DNA of 20,636 nucleotides from Oppiella nova (taxonomy: Eukaryota; Arthropoda; Arachnida; Sarcoptiformes; Oppiidae): assembly GCA_905397405.1 (NCBI GenBank), contig CAJPVJ010000767.1, forward strand, positions 1 to 20,636, read 5' to 3'. Positions 8,998 through 18,317 of this stretch are shown piece after piece. Made by a program: the position numbers and the translations under genes. Position 1 is the stretch's first letter, and every line of letters begins with the position of its first letter. The notes under the pieces were generated by a model. The model was not told the origin of the DNA. It saw only the letters and a program-made list of their open reading frames with translations, and made no database searches.

Positions 8998-11900
8998 TCA
9001 TGACCAATACGTGCGAATCACATCTCGGATGACGGCTCGGCATATAGGGCACTGTCCCGGTCCTCGCCATTGCTTGACTGCACATTCATAACACATACAC
9101 ACGTGTCCGCACATATAGAGAACGCTGTTAATGGGCTGTTCGTAGCAGACATTGCACTCATTGCCGATTGCATTCAACGAGTCTATCAATATAATACACA
9201 TTCAGTTAATAACATCATTTACATATCATAGTGATTCAGACATACCAGAGTTGCTACAGTTGTTGGTGTTATCCATTTTAGGAGAACTCGAGCCCATTCT
9301 AACAGTCAAACCATTGGTTTGTGTGGTAATGGGACGAGACAGTTGCTGGCTATTCCTCGAGTTCATCACTTGTGCAGAATTGCGAACATTTTCAGGCGTT
9401 TCGTTGTCTGAAGTGCCTATAAATGTAATTCAAAAATAATTGCCATTAATATCGGTCTCAGTATTACATTAATTAAAACACAAATAAAACAATAATTACC
9501 CAAAACTTTCACTTTAATAGTACTGCCGTAGAGGTCAAAGAAAGGCCACATGCGTTGTGTGGAGTCCACGTGCATAAGAGTCTGGACGGGCTGTCTATTC
9601 TTAGTCATCTGGACCTCACCATTCTCTGTGATCTTAAAGGCCAACTCATCGCCGGCTTGCGGTGCGTTCGCCACGTCTTTAATGACAACCCAATACTCAG
9701 ATCTATCCAACAGTTGGTGCGGATCTTCAGGTAAATCATTGCTATTAACAGTTGATGGATCACAAGTGGTCAGTCCAAAGGCCAGACTTCCGGCGTAGAG
9801 TTCATCGGTTTGTAAAACTTGAAGCACAAGCTTTTGACCCAAACGTAACGGTCGCTCAGAAAAGACATATCCCTGACAGTAGTGACTGTTATTCCGTTCG
9901 GCAATACATCTGTTTGTAAAATAATATAATCATTAGTTTGTTGTATAGAAATGAATGCATTCGTGTACTGACCTATCATTAGAGAGTCTAATATTGCATC
10001 CCTTAGTCTTATGGAATGGTAAGGACTGGAAGTTGGCATCCCTATAGACCTGAGGCAGTGGTTCCCGGTTTTCTCGGTTTATGTCAATCGTTGAAAGACT
10101 CGGAATAATATTCTCGACTTCGAAGCTATTGCGCCGACAGTTAACCTGTTGTCTGGGGTCTACCGATTCAATTTCAACTGTATTTCCGTAAATGTCAATC
10201 AATGCCCAAAGGGGACAGTTAGTCGATACGCCACTGAAGAATACGCCGCGCTCTTCACCGTTGATGCCGTAGTGGACGTCTCCCGTTTCAGACACGTAGA
10301 AAAATAGTACATAATCTCTGACCGCAAATCTCTCGCCCAAAGCTTTGGCCCAATTGCCGGGTTTGTTAGTCAACTCGGGACAGGCGTACTTGGGAAGGGA
10401 GGACCGGTAGTTGATGGGGTCGTTGGCTGTGAAGCCGAAACGAATAGCTCCGCTCCAACTCTGCGAGATTTCGGTGAATTTAATGCAAACCCTTTCGTTT
10501 ACACGAATCGGACGATTGCTGAAACAAATGCCTTTACAAAAGCTGTCGTTCCGGTGCGCGACTGTCGAGTCGGACGACAGCCGTATGTTTTCGCCATGAA
10601 TTGAGTGAAACAGAATTGGCGGCAAATTATTGGTTCCAGCGTTAGGTTGTCGCCGAAGTTTCGGTGAACACGCTATCAATCAAAACAAAGGATTCACATT
10701 AGGATTCATTCAATATATTATAGTCTATCATTCAAATCAAACATACGGCCGATTGAATTCATTTTTAAATTTGATAAAATTTAATTCAATAAAATTAACA
10801 AATAAAACTCCAATTAAAATAAAATAGCATTAATCGCAATTTACGATTCGTAAAACAAATATTAAATGAATAAAACTATATTTCATTCAAGTGTCAGCTA
10901 CTAAAACATAAGTGAATATGAATACAATTTGATGCCAAGTCAAATGTATCAAACTTTAATGACTATCCAATGTCTATGAGTGAATTCTTATCAGTAATAA
11001 TGATTTGTGTTTTGTGTATAGTATTACAAAAGTTCTTTACATTGAGAAAGCATTTCAAATTGAATATCTAATTTTTATGAATATATTATTTTGTATATCT
11101 AATTCATATTTTGCAATATTGTACTGTATATTGTCATTTACTATAGAGTTAACAGCATTTCCAATGTCAAGATTATACAGTAGTTGTATTACAAATAATG
11201 ATAAAATTCATCTATTTCTTTTTTTGTATTTGCTTTGAGTCATAAGTATTTTAATAATATTAATGAAGTCTCTGAGAAACCCTTTATTTTCATATTGCTT
11301 ACTACAAAAGCAAACAAATTCAAGATCACAATTTGGAAAATATTTTAACTAAACTTTTACAATGAATATTAAATGTAAAAACCATTAAATTGAGCAAAGA
11401 ATATGCATGAATCAATTGTACTCAAATCTCATATAAATATTGTAGTAAGAATTAGTGGCTATAATGATGTAAAGTATAGGACAAAACACATTGAATCTTC
11501 AGTATTTATTAATAACTTGTAAGTCATTTCCATTATATGTATTGAAACTGAATTTCGTCTACAATTTCTTTAATTTCTTAAACTTCTCTCTTCTCTAAAA
11601 ATATTTAAAACGATTGACAGTTATATAACTGAAAACAAACTGAAATTATTTTAGGGTTTGAGGCGAGGGTTCGCTCCTTTCAGTGAGACGACAGGAAACT
11701 ATTAAAAATGTAGAGAGAGAGAGAGAGAGAGAGCTTAATGTATAAGCAATAGAGGAAATCCGTAAATAACAGAAAACTATATTCATTGAACGATTTTTAA
11801 AGATTAAACGTTAACTTAACAATTGACAAAATATTGAATAACAAATAAAACCAAAAACATGGAAAGTATGGAAATAAAGACAAAAAATATAAGAAAATTA

Positions 11901-14315
11901 GTGGATATTTGTATTTCGAGAAATAAGAGAAGTGTTAGAATTTCAATTACTTAAACAATTTGATACAAATACTGTATAATATATTATAATATGATACATC
12001 ATATCAAATGGAGTACAGAATTGTATACTAATTCAGTAATACACTTGACATTACAGGACGAAACGATTATCATTCAGTTTTTAAGATGAAAATGATAAAT
12101 ACGATAAATTTTAATTTAAATAAATTTATAGAAATAATGTGAAACAAAACAATGCAAACAATTCATACCAATTCTCCTAATCTTTTTCAAGATTTTCATG
12201 TTTTGATTGGAAATAAGACCACAAATATATGAGAGAATATCACAAAATGTTTATAAGGACTGAATAGTTGTTGACTTAGTGTTGTGTCCTTCAGTAATGG
12301 TAAGTATACTGTAAGTCACAGTAAGTGATGGTGAGATAGTGAGACAAATTGGTGGTGAGAAAGTGGGTGCACCCAAGCAATAGAGCACTGCTCTGGCAAA
12401 TATATGTAAGCGGAAGTCCCACACCCCTCACCGTATATTTAGTTATTCAGTTGTTTAGCAAACGCTCACACAATTCAATTGACTATTGGGGAACGGGAGG
12501 GACGGATCAGATGGTTAAAAAGGACCGGAAGCTCGTCAATAAGGATGCGAAGGGAGTCGTCCACATCCTCGGCGTTGTTGCCGATCCACTTCAAGTGATT
12601 CCACTGTTTCTATGAGTCTCTGTCCAAATGGTATGAATTCAAATGAGATCACACTCTCAGAATCCATACAAAACACATCATATGAATGACAAAAATATGA
12701 CAATTAATGCAATTGTTTGGACACGAAATTTAATAATAAGTCAAAGAATGACTTTATTTCACAAAACAATAGCTCTGTTCCGGGACTATACCACAAACAC
12801 AATGCTTATAAAGTTGTGTCAATCAATACAATATTAATTACAACTTATGGTAAACTGATATCACTTTGCAATGGATTCTTAAGGTAACGAATCGATAGCG
12901 AGAGTCGACACCAAATATAGCGACTTCTCTCTCACAGAGTTTCTCAACGAATGCTAAACAGACTCTCAGAATACAAATGCTGTGAATGAATGGGAATCGA
13001 GTCGACGACGAGTGCCCACACCTGCGATGGGCCGTCCTTTCCATACAAACGGCTAATGCTTTGCATTGTTAAGGGGTTTTCATATCTGGTCAGTAACCTT
13101 CGTTTGAAAATGTGTTTGTTAACGTGGCTTTTAAATCACTATTATGAGTTTTGTTAACATAACATAAAAGCGTTTATTAAAATTATGTTTAGAAAATTAC
13201 AAAACTTATTTATTTCGAAAATGTATTATTTATCGAGTCTTTAATGAATGAAATGACAAATTGATATTCAAATAAATGTCATTATATATCACAAACAGTG
13301 ACAGTCAAGTGATGAGAAAACTACAGTACTGTTCCGAATACTATAAATTTTGAAAATTTGCTAAAATATGACATTAATATAAAAATTACTAGGGTATATT
13401 GGGGCATACATGTTGTGGAAGTAGTTTATACGAGTTTATCGTTAGTTTTGTTTTTGAAATGCAATAATAATATGGAAATGATTTGATATGAGAGCAGATG
13501 ATGCAAAGGGCCGACATCTGGATCGGTGTAGTGATACAGTAGGACCGATGCCTGTGGGTCGACCGTATTGTTAGTTAGAGTAAGTGGAGTAATGTTAGCC
13601 ATAATTCAATTGATAGAGGAAAACATCTGTTCCGTTCCCTCCCTTGCCTTCCCTCAAGAAAACACACACTAATGAAAGGAAAGGCAGACGTGAGGCGCGT
13701 GTCGTCCACGCGATGCAAACCATTAATACCTGAAACTCTGCACTAAACTGAAAGCGGTTTCAAAGCAGACATTTGGCCCTTTGTCTGAAGCGTGCCTTTC
13801 AAGGGCTAACACGTGCCACACGTCCACTCCAGACACCATTTGGCATATACTCTATAATACACAGCAAATACTCATACAAACATACATTGAATACTAAATT
13901 GAGCTCAACTTCAAGTCTCCCCATCTCCTCATCCGGACATGTATTTCCTGTCAACCATTCGACACAATGTAATGAATTCTAACTCNTAATACACAGCAAA
14001 TACTCATACAAACATACATTGAATACTAAATTGAGCTCAACTTCAAGTCTCCCCATCTCCTCATCCGGACATGTATTTCCTGTCAACCATTCGACACAAT
14101 GTAATGAATTCTAACTCTAAACACATCTAAGAATAGTTCACATCCCATACGGTATACCCCATACACCCTATGCCTTATAATTGCTGTATTTGTGCCTCAA
14201 ATGCAAACACTTCTTCAAATATTAGCCTATAAACGACACAACCATTTGTGGCCCGATATATAAGACACACGACGAGATAGATACTCTTTATTACTGTATG
14301 TGTGAGTGAGTGAGT

Positions 14316-14367
<52 letters not shown>

Positions 14368-15414
14368 GACAGAGAGAGACAGAAGGATGATAAGAATTTG
14401 AGGGTATTTAAAACAATACTCAATTTAATAAAAGGTTAAAACAAATTGGTTTTACTCTGGCTTAGCCCAAAGGGGTATAGATATGGCAATATTAATTTAT
14501 AGCACATTATTCTATACTATTTTGTGAGTTATTATCACTCATTAAATACGGCGAATGGCCGGACACTTCTTCGGGGGACCATAAGTTTGTCCTTCAGATG
14601 ACCATAAGATTGTTAATTGAAGGATCATTTATAGTATAAATTTTAAACGTTTTATATAAATTAGTTAAAAAATAATATAATGTAAATGAATGTAAGTTAT
14701 AACTTTGATTATGGATCAATATTTCTATGCAATAATGGGTTTAAAATGAACGAAACTTTTGTGGGAATACGATAAAACTGATTCTCCCTCTAAGTTTGTG
14801 CTCATTTATTAACTATAGTATTAGTCTTAATACAAAATTGTCTAAAATAACAATCAAATGTCAAGTCTTTCAATAGTTACAGTATCAATTATATAATCAT
14901 ATTTTCTATAGAAAATAAACACTTATTTGATGATCATGAAATAAAGTAACGCAAGTTATTTCATATGAAATGTTAATCTTTGATATTTTCTCAAAGTTTC
15001 ATAGTTTTCAAACACTTCTCAAGTAGGCTGTTGTGAATGAACATTGAGTTGCAATATTTGTCATTACAAATTGAACAGGGTCAACGCCATTCAAGTTTGA
15101 TATATATTTAGGTTTGCACTATAAGTGGGTCTTATTTGGTGGTCATTATGGATGGATTGGGAGGAAGGGTAGGGAACGGATGATTGTAGGCATAAGATCA
15201 CCACTACTGCTGTTATAATCATTGATAACTTTAAATGCATTTACTATTTGTAAGCTTAACTTATATTTCCATTATATTATGGACAGTAATTACTAGTCTT
15301 TAGACAAATTAAAATAATACAAATAAATGAAGTGAATGTCAATGAATAGTAATGCAATGAATATGACTTACGATTGTGATTGTGGTTATGGTTTGCACTC
15401 AAATCTGCGCCCAT
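8998..15414 (-). CDS. neur: Neuralized E3 ubiquitin-protein ligase (2 NHR domains + RING)
   Basis: Ubiquitinates Delta-type Notch ligands at the plasma membrane to promote their endocytosis (family knowledge). Minus-strand exons in transcript order: 15414-15372, 10672-9973, 9909-9500, 9416-9246, 9182-8998; 502 aa (Drosophila 754, human NEURL1 574). NHR1 about 34-185 (NNLPPILFHSIHGEN, KYACPELTNKPGNWAKAL, WALIDIYG). NHR2 about 229-384 (PFHKTKGCNIRLSNDR, RPLRLGQKLVLQVL, LDRSEYWVV, PFFDLYGS). A Ser/Asn-rich linker (385-445) is followed by a C3HC4 RING, ECNVCYEQPINSVLYMCGH to CPICR, and the family ending VIRDVIRTY. The last four exons are certain. The first exon is inferred: ATG in context AAAATGG, a perfect GTAAGT donor, phase 1 matching exon 2, and an N-terminus MGADLS that fits N-myristoylation as in NEURL1. 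It leaves a 4,699-bp intron. The product lacks the basic stretch that precedes NHR1 in Drosophila. Confidence 0.93.
11711..11734 (+). repeat. (GA)n microsatellite
   Basis: Perfect GA dinucleotide run of about 11 units within Neuralized intron 1. Confidence 0.9.
12475..12603 (-). other. Coding-like block, unassigned (42 codons)
   Basis: On the minus strand, AAACAG (a possible 3' splice site) is followed by an open frame WNHLKWIGNNAEDVDDSL...LIDELPVLFNHLIRP...IVN ending in TGA at 12475. Third codon positions are mostly C or G, unlike the surrounding AT-rich DNA, and the composition is protein-like. I recognise no family. No good 5' splice site follows. The plus strand is also open here (to a stop at 12613-12615) with less biased third positions. 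It may be an exon of a nested gene, an alternative Neuralized exon, or a GC-rich non-coding element. Confidence 0.2.
12838..13060 (-). other. Coding-like/GC-rich block with proneural-type E-box
   Basis: Open on the minus strand from an ATG at 13044 for 68 codons (MERTAHRRCGHSSSTR...), and from an ATG upstream at about 13060 in another frame (MQSISRLYGKDGPSQ). The plus strand also has open, splice-flanked stretches (e.g. SIARVDTKYSDFSLTEFLNEC), so coding direction cannot be decided by eye. CACCTGCG near 13020 reads CGCAGGTG on the minus strand, followed by T, a match to the Drosophila proneural (Achaete-Scute/Daughterless) class A E-box GCAGGTGK. A regulatory element is as likely as an exon. 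Confidence 0.2.
13426..13602 (-). other. Small ORF of 58 codons, unassigned
   Basis: ATG at 13602, stop TAA at 13426: begins MANITPLTLTNNTVDPQ, continues SVLLYHYTDPDVGPLHH, then becomes AT-rich and less protein-like. The first 40 codons have mixed, coding-like third positions. Two N-x-T glycosylation sequons near the N-terminus would suit an extracellular N-terminus, but I recognise no family and saw no strong 5' splice site; GTATAA at the end is the best. It lies inside Neuralized intron 1 on the same strand, so an alternative first exon is possible. Low certainty that it is translated. Confidence 0.2.
13855..14117 (+). repeat. Perfect 131-bp direct duplication flanking an assembly gap (N)
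   Basis: 13855-13985 and 13987-14117 look identical over 131 bases and are separated by a single N at 13986. A one-base N between identical flanks is the usual sign of contig ends that were scaffolded without merging, so the true sequence probably has one copy. Confidence 0.9.
14294..14384 (+). repeat. Compound (GTGA)n/(GA)n microsatellite
   Basis: A purine-rich run: GTGA units, then a long GA tract broken by GACA and GGGA. It is nearly all purine on the plus strand and lies within Neuralized intron 1. Confidence 0.92.
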
Positions 15415-15593
15415 TTTATCACTTCATTTCAATTCAAATCACTTGTGTTTACAAATAATATGCTTGTAATTCAATTACAAGTCTATATATTCACGATAAT
15501 TAGTTATATTAGTGTACAAATGCTAACAACACATGCTTTCATATATAAACGGCCAATAAATATAGCTAACCATTTCACATTGGTAGTAAACAA

Positions 15594-15630
15594 TTAATTG
15601 TATTAATTAAATAATAATTAATACAATTAA
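15594..15630. repeat. Perfect inverted repeat, 16-bp arms, 5-nt loop
   Basis: Arm ttaattgtattaatta at 15594-15609 and its exact reverse complement at 15615-15630, separated by aataa. Both arms are almost all A/T, so a cruciform would be weak, but a perfect 16-bp match is unusual. It lies between two divergent start codons, immediately before the TAA array. Confidence 0.9.
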
Positions 15631-15631
15631 C

Positions 15632-15634
<3 letters not shown>

Positions 15635-15667
<33 letters not shown>
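15635..15667 (+). repeat. (TAA)n microsatellite
   Basis: About 11 uninterrupted TAA/ATA units directly adjoining the 16-bp inverted repeat in the Neuralized/TEX261 intergenic region. Confidence 0.9.
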
Positions 15668-16102
15668 CGTCTATCAAATGAGTTATGCATTGAATAACAC
15701 GTAAACAAACCATTGGTTAACATATGCAGTGATGCCATCTGTGCTACACTTATATCACACGACTGGTCACCAAATGTCACATAACTTTCACATGAATTCA
15801 CTTCATTTAGTCCATGATTTAGCTTATTATCAAGTTTTTATTATACCATTTAAACACAGTGCTTGCTCATTTATAAATCAATTAATAGTTTTGACAATTA
15901 GTTTGCGATAAAGTGGTGTAAAACAAGTGATGAGATGACTATAAAAGTGTTGACTTTCAATGTCAATGAAACAAACGCTGAGTTTGTTATGAAACAAATG
16001 ATTGTGTGTTTGGCTTAACAGTTGTTTGTATCGATAATACAATACAAACCAATGTTTAGTTTGCATTTTGATTGCATCAATACATTGTGATTACTTGATA
16101 AC

Positions 16103-17177
16103 ATGTGGTTTTTAGTCATTTTGAGTTGGTTTGCATTATTAGGTATTTATAAACATATTAATAATTATGATTTACTAATGAATGTGTCATTGAAATGATT
16201 GTCATATTCAGTGCAACTCTTTTTGGTGGTCCTGTCTGTCGGTAAGCATTGATCCATTGATTCCCACATTCATTGATATATGTATTGATTGGTGATGTCA
16301 TGTCTTAGCGGCCGGACTCTACTATTTGGCTGAATTGGTCGAAGAGTTTAGTGTCATATCTGCTAAAGTCATCAAATCTATGATTTTGGTATTCAATTCA
16401 TTTGATTGTGTTTTGTTGGCAATAATTCTCACGTGATTTCTACCTTGATTACAGATAACGCTATTTATATATTTATGTTTATTCCTATTCGAAGAATTGC
16501 CCAATTCTTTGATTATCACCGGAATAACCAGTCATTGCATTCATCTGTTAATTATGAGATCTTTTCCTTATTTTGATTTGACGTCAATTCCCTTCATTAC
16601 AGCCATCAGTAAATGATTATCTATTTTATTGATTCACTTATTCATTGTTTGTTTTAATGCCTATTCAGTCCTATTACTGGTTAACCATTACTTCGCGTTT
16701 TCATATTTCTCGTCCGTTTATTACCCATTCACTCAAGTATTGACACTATATTTACCGGTTTTGCCGGTTTAACCCATTATCTCGATTTATCTCTTATTAT
16801 CTTCTATGCCAACAGGTCTTAGCCTTCTTCACCATCTGCTTATGGCTCATCCCTTTCGTGAGTCAATCATTCATTACTTTATTACCGTAAATCTCTTATT
16901 TGTTTAATTCATTTGATTTACATTTAAGGCATTCTTCATATCATTATCGGCTAATGAGAACGTATTGCCCACTATTGCTGAAACCAAACCATTACTTTCC
17001 GGTCTCTTTCACTCATATTTTATAATAATTTTAATTTATATATATTTTTGCATTTCAGACGAAAGTGATGTCGTTTCACATTATTTCTCCCGAAGAGGCA
17101 AAAGATATGGTTTGCTATCGTTTTTCAATTATGCAAAGGACAGCCTTTTGCCTCAAAGAGTTAAAAAGTCTTTTTAG
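16103..17177 (+). CDS. TEX261: TEX261 / Svp26 family ER-export membrane protein
   Basis: Multi-pass early-secretory membrane protein; yeast Svp26 is an adaptor that loads Golgi glycosyltransferases into COPII vesicles (family knowledge). Eight exons: 16103-16142, 16212-16241 (only 30 bp), 16309-16388, 16455-16608, 16669-16736, 16816-16857, 16929-17001, 17059-17177; 201 aa (human 196). The N-terminus MWFLVILSWFALL, then SVAAGLYYLAELVEE, LLLVNHYFAFSYF, YYPFTQVLAFFTICLWLIPF, SANENVLP and DVVSHYF followed by a basic tail match TEX261 along the whole length. Hydrophobic helices are at about 3-25, 50-66, 68-90, 98-118 and 133-155. The first ATG has AAC before it. The last intron (17002-17058) has a weak GTCTCT donor, is 57 bp and is open in frame, so retention would insert 19 hydrophobic residues; splicing gives the better family match. 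AATAAA follows at 17219-17224. Confidence 0.93.
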
Positions 17178-17409
17178 ATTTATATTCCATGTTTAGATTA
17201 ATTAATTATATATAATTAAATAAATTGTTTATAATTTTGTATGTTTAATCAATTTATATTCATTTGTATGGCAATACTCCGGACATTCACGCTATTACCC
17301 TACTCATCTTTGTTGAGTCTAAAGAATTCCATTTGAGTTCAATATTTACCGGCAGAATCTAATTGTGACCTTGCTTACAACTTCTAAAAGTTTGTAAAAT
17401 ATGTCTACC

Positions 17410-17457
17410 GGTAGTATGAAACTATTCTACAGACTATGTAGATGTGTCATACTTACC
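17410..17457. repeat. Imperfect inverted repeat / hairpin
   Basis: Outer arms ggtagtatga (17410-17419) and tcatacttacc (17447-17457) pair over 10 bp with one bulged T. Inside, ctaca and tgtag pair around the loop gacta. It could be transcribed as TEX261 3'-end RNA or be a remnant of a small transposon; neither is shown. Confidence 0.6.
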
Positions 17458-18042
17458 AAGATTTTCAAATAGACCAAATTCCGTAACATTTTAGAATATT
17501 CTTGTATTATTCTATAAAGAGATTTTACCAGATTCTATGAAGTGTAATCAGAATTTGGATTGCACCATAACTGTTTTGTTTGATTAATCTCATAATTCTA
17601 CACTGGATAGTAGAGTCTACAGTACATAATATGCCCAATATACTGTTTACTCAGACATTAAATAATTGAATACGGTACTGTAATATTGAAATTGTAAAAA
17701 ACGTACTTTTGATAATATTCTGGTTAAGCGTTAATTTTCAATAAAAAATATCCACAAATATACAGTACGTGATAACTACCTACGGTAAGATTCTTATTGC
17801 GGTAATATATACTGGACTTTAGATTAATTTATATCTAGATGGTTTAGATTCTCAACTTTAGAATCGAAGTTCCATGTTAAACATACATTTTGAATATTTT
17901 TATTTTGGGTTATGTAATCTCAAGATAACCAGTATGGATTATCGGGAGGTTGTCATATAAGCCATTTGTAACTTAATGATAAGTTTTGGACAGATGTGAA
18001 GGGATAATGAGTATATTTGAGGCCTAACTGCAGTCCAAACAG

Positions 18043-18144
18043 TCAAGTGATGAATACATTTATTGTGTGGGAAAGCAGTGAAAACTTGGAACCAATGATA
18101 GACTTCCTCTCAAACAAGTTTCACTGCTTTAAGACATCACTTGA
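18043..18144. repeat. Two-tier inverted repeat (10 bp outer, 16 bp inner)
   Basis: Outer arms tcaagtgatg (18043-18052) and catcacttga (18135-18144) are exact complements. Inner arms at 18072-18088 and 18115-18130 pair over 16 bp with one bulged A (AAAGCAGTG with CACTGCTTT, then AAAACTTG with CAAGTTT). The loop is 26 nt. The gaps between tiers are unequal (19 and 4 nt). It ends about 170 bp upstream of the COSMC-like start codon. It could be a structured RNA or a degraded palindromic element. Confidence 0.75.
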
Positions 18145-18317
18145 AGGGGAAACCAATGATCCCTTCATTTGGCACTTCTTTTTACTCAACACTTCGTTTG
18201 TTTTGGTTTTTGCCCATAAATTCAATTCATTTTTCTAATCATTTGATTACAATTACAAGAAAAATAATTACAAGAAATATGTGAACCATAAAAGCTTAGA
18301 TCAATTGTGCGTTCATA

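Larger units (their letters stand above)
10673..15371 (-). other. Neuralized intron 1 (4.7 kb)
   Basis: The only long intron in the window. Most is AT-rich and featureless (10700-12280, 13070-13480, 14400-15360). Islands of higher GC occur at about 12480-12620, 12860-13060 and 13490-13850. They contain short coding-like blocks listed separately but no complete gene I can name. Long GC-richer blocks inside the first intron of a developmental gene would also suit enhancers or an alternative first exon. It further contains GA, GTGA and related microsatellites and a sequencing gap. Confidence 0.6.
15415..16102. promoter_or_regulatory. Head-to-head Neuralized / TEX261 intergenic region
   Basis: About 690 bp between the divergent start codons of Neuralized (minus) and TEX261 (plus), so it should contain both promoters. 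It is AT-rich and contains a perfect hairpin (15594-15630), a TAA array, and GTAAACAA at about 15702, a forkhead-type site. No TATA box was chosen because AT-rich matches are too common. The two predicted peptides of about 60 residues here (15729-15911 plus, 15878-16066 minus) look like chance open frames. Confidence 0.6.
17178..18317. other. TEX261 3' UTR and COSMC-like upstream region
   Basis: About 1.1 kb, mostly AT-rich, with no supported protein gene. It holds the TEX261 poly(A) signal AATAAA at 17219-17224, an imperfect hairpin at 17410-17457, several TACAGTA/TACTGTA heptamers (17600-17770) and a two-tier inverted repeat at 18043-18144. An ORF from ATG 18050 to TAA 18238 (62 aa) overlaps that inverted repeat and is probably chance. 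Confidence 0.5.

Noticed and set aside
11005-11238. Plus-strand ORF of 77 codons in Neuralized intron 1
   Set aside because: Composition (F, I, Y, L) is what AT-rich DNA gives by chance; no splice or start context.
11655-11695. Possible small structured RNA around gaggcgagggttcgctcc
   Set aside because: Only a few base pairs form, and no tRNA or snRNA signature is present.
12349-12615. Plus-strand ORF of 88 codons without an ATG start
   Set aside because: The start is a non-ATG codon, the N-terminal half is not protein-like, and the minus strand over the GC-rich part has better coding bias.
13773-13982. Plus-strand ORF beginning ALCLKRAFQGLTRATRPL, resembling a mitochondrial presequence
   Set aside because: There is no ATG at its start, it runs into the duplicated block next to the assembly gap, and no downstream exon was found.
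14540-14630. Short direct repeats of gaccataag in a locally GC-richer segment
   Set aside because: Only two nine-base copies and no terminal repeats; I could not assign a transposon or RNA gene.
18064-18074. TGTGGGAAA, a match to the Su(H) site, as Notch-pathway regulation
   Set aside because: A single site near TEX261 and the COSMC-like gene, about 2.7 kb from Neuralized; expected by chance.
18050-18238. 62-codon ORF MNTFIVWESSENLEP... upstream of the COSMC-like gene
   Set aside because: It spans the two-tier inverted repeat, has no recognised homology, and its 3' half is AT-driven. Kept only as a note.
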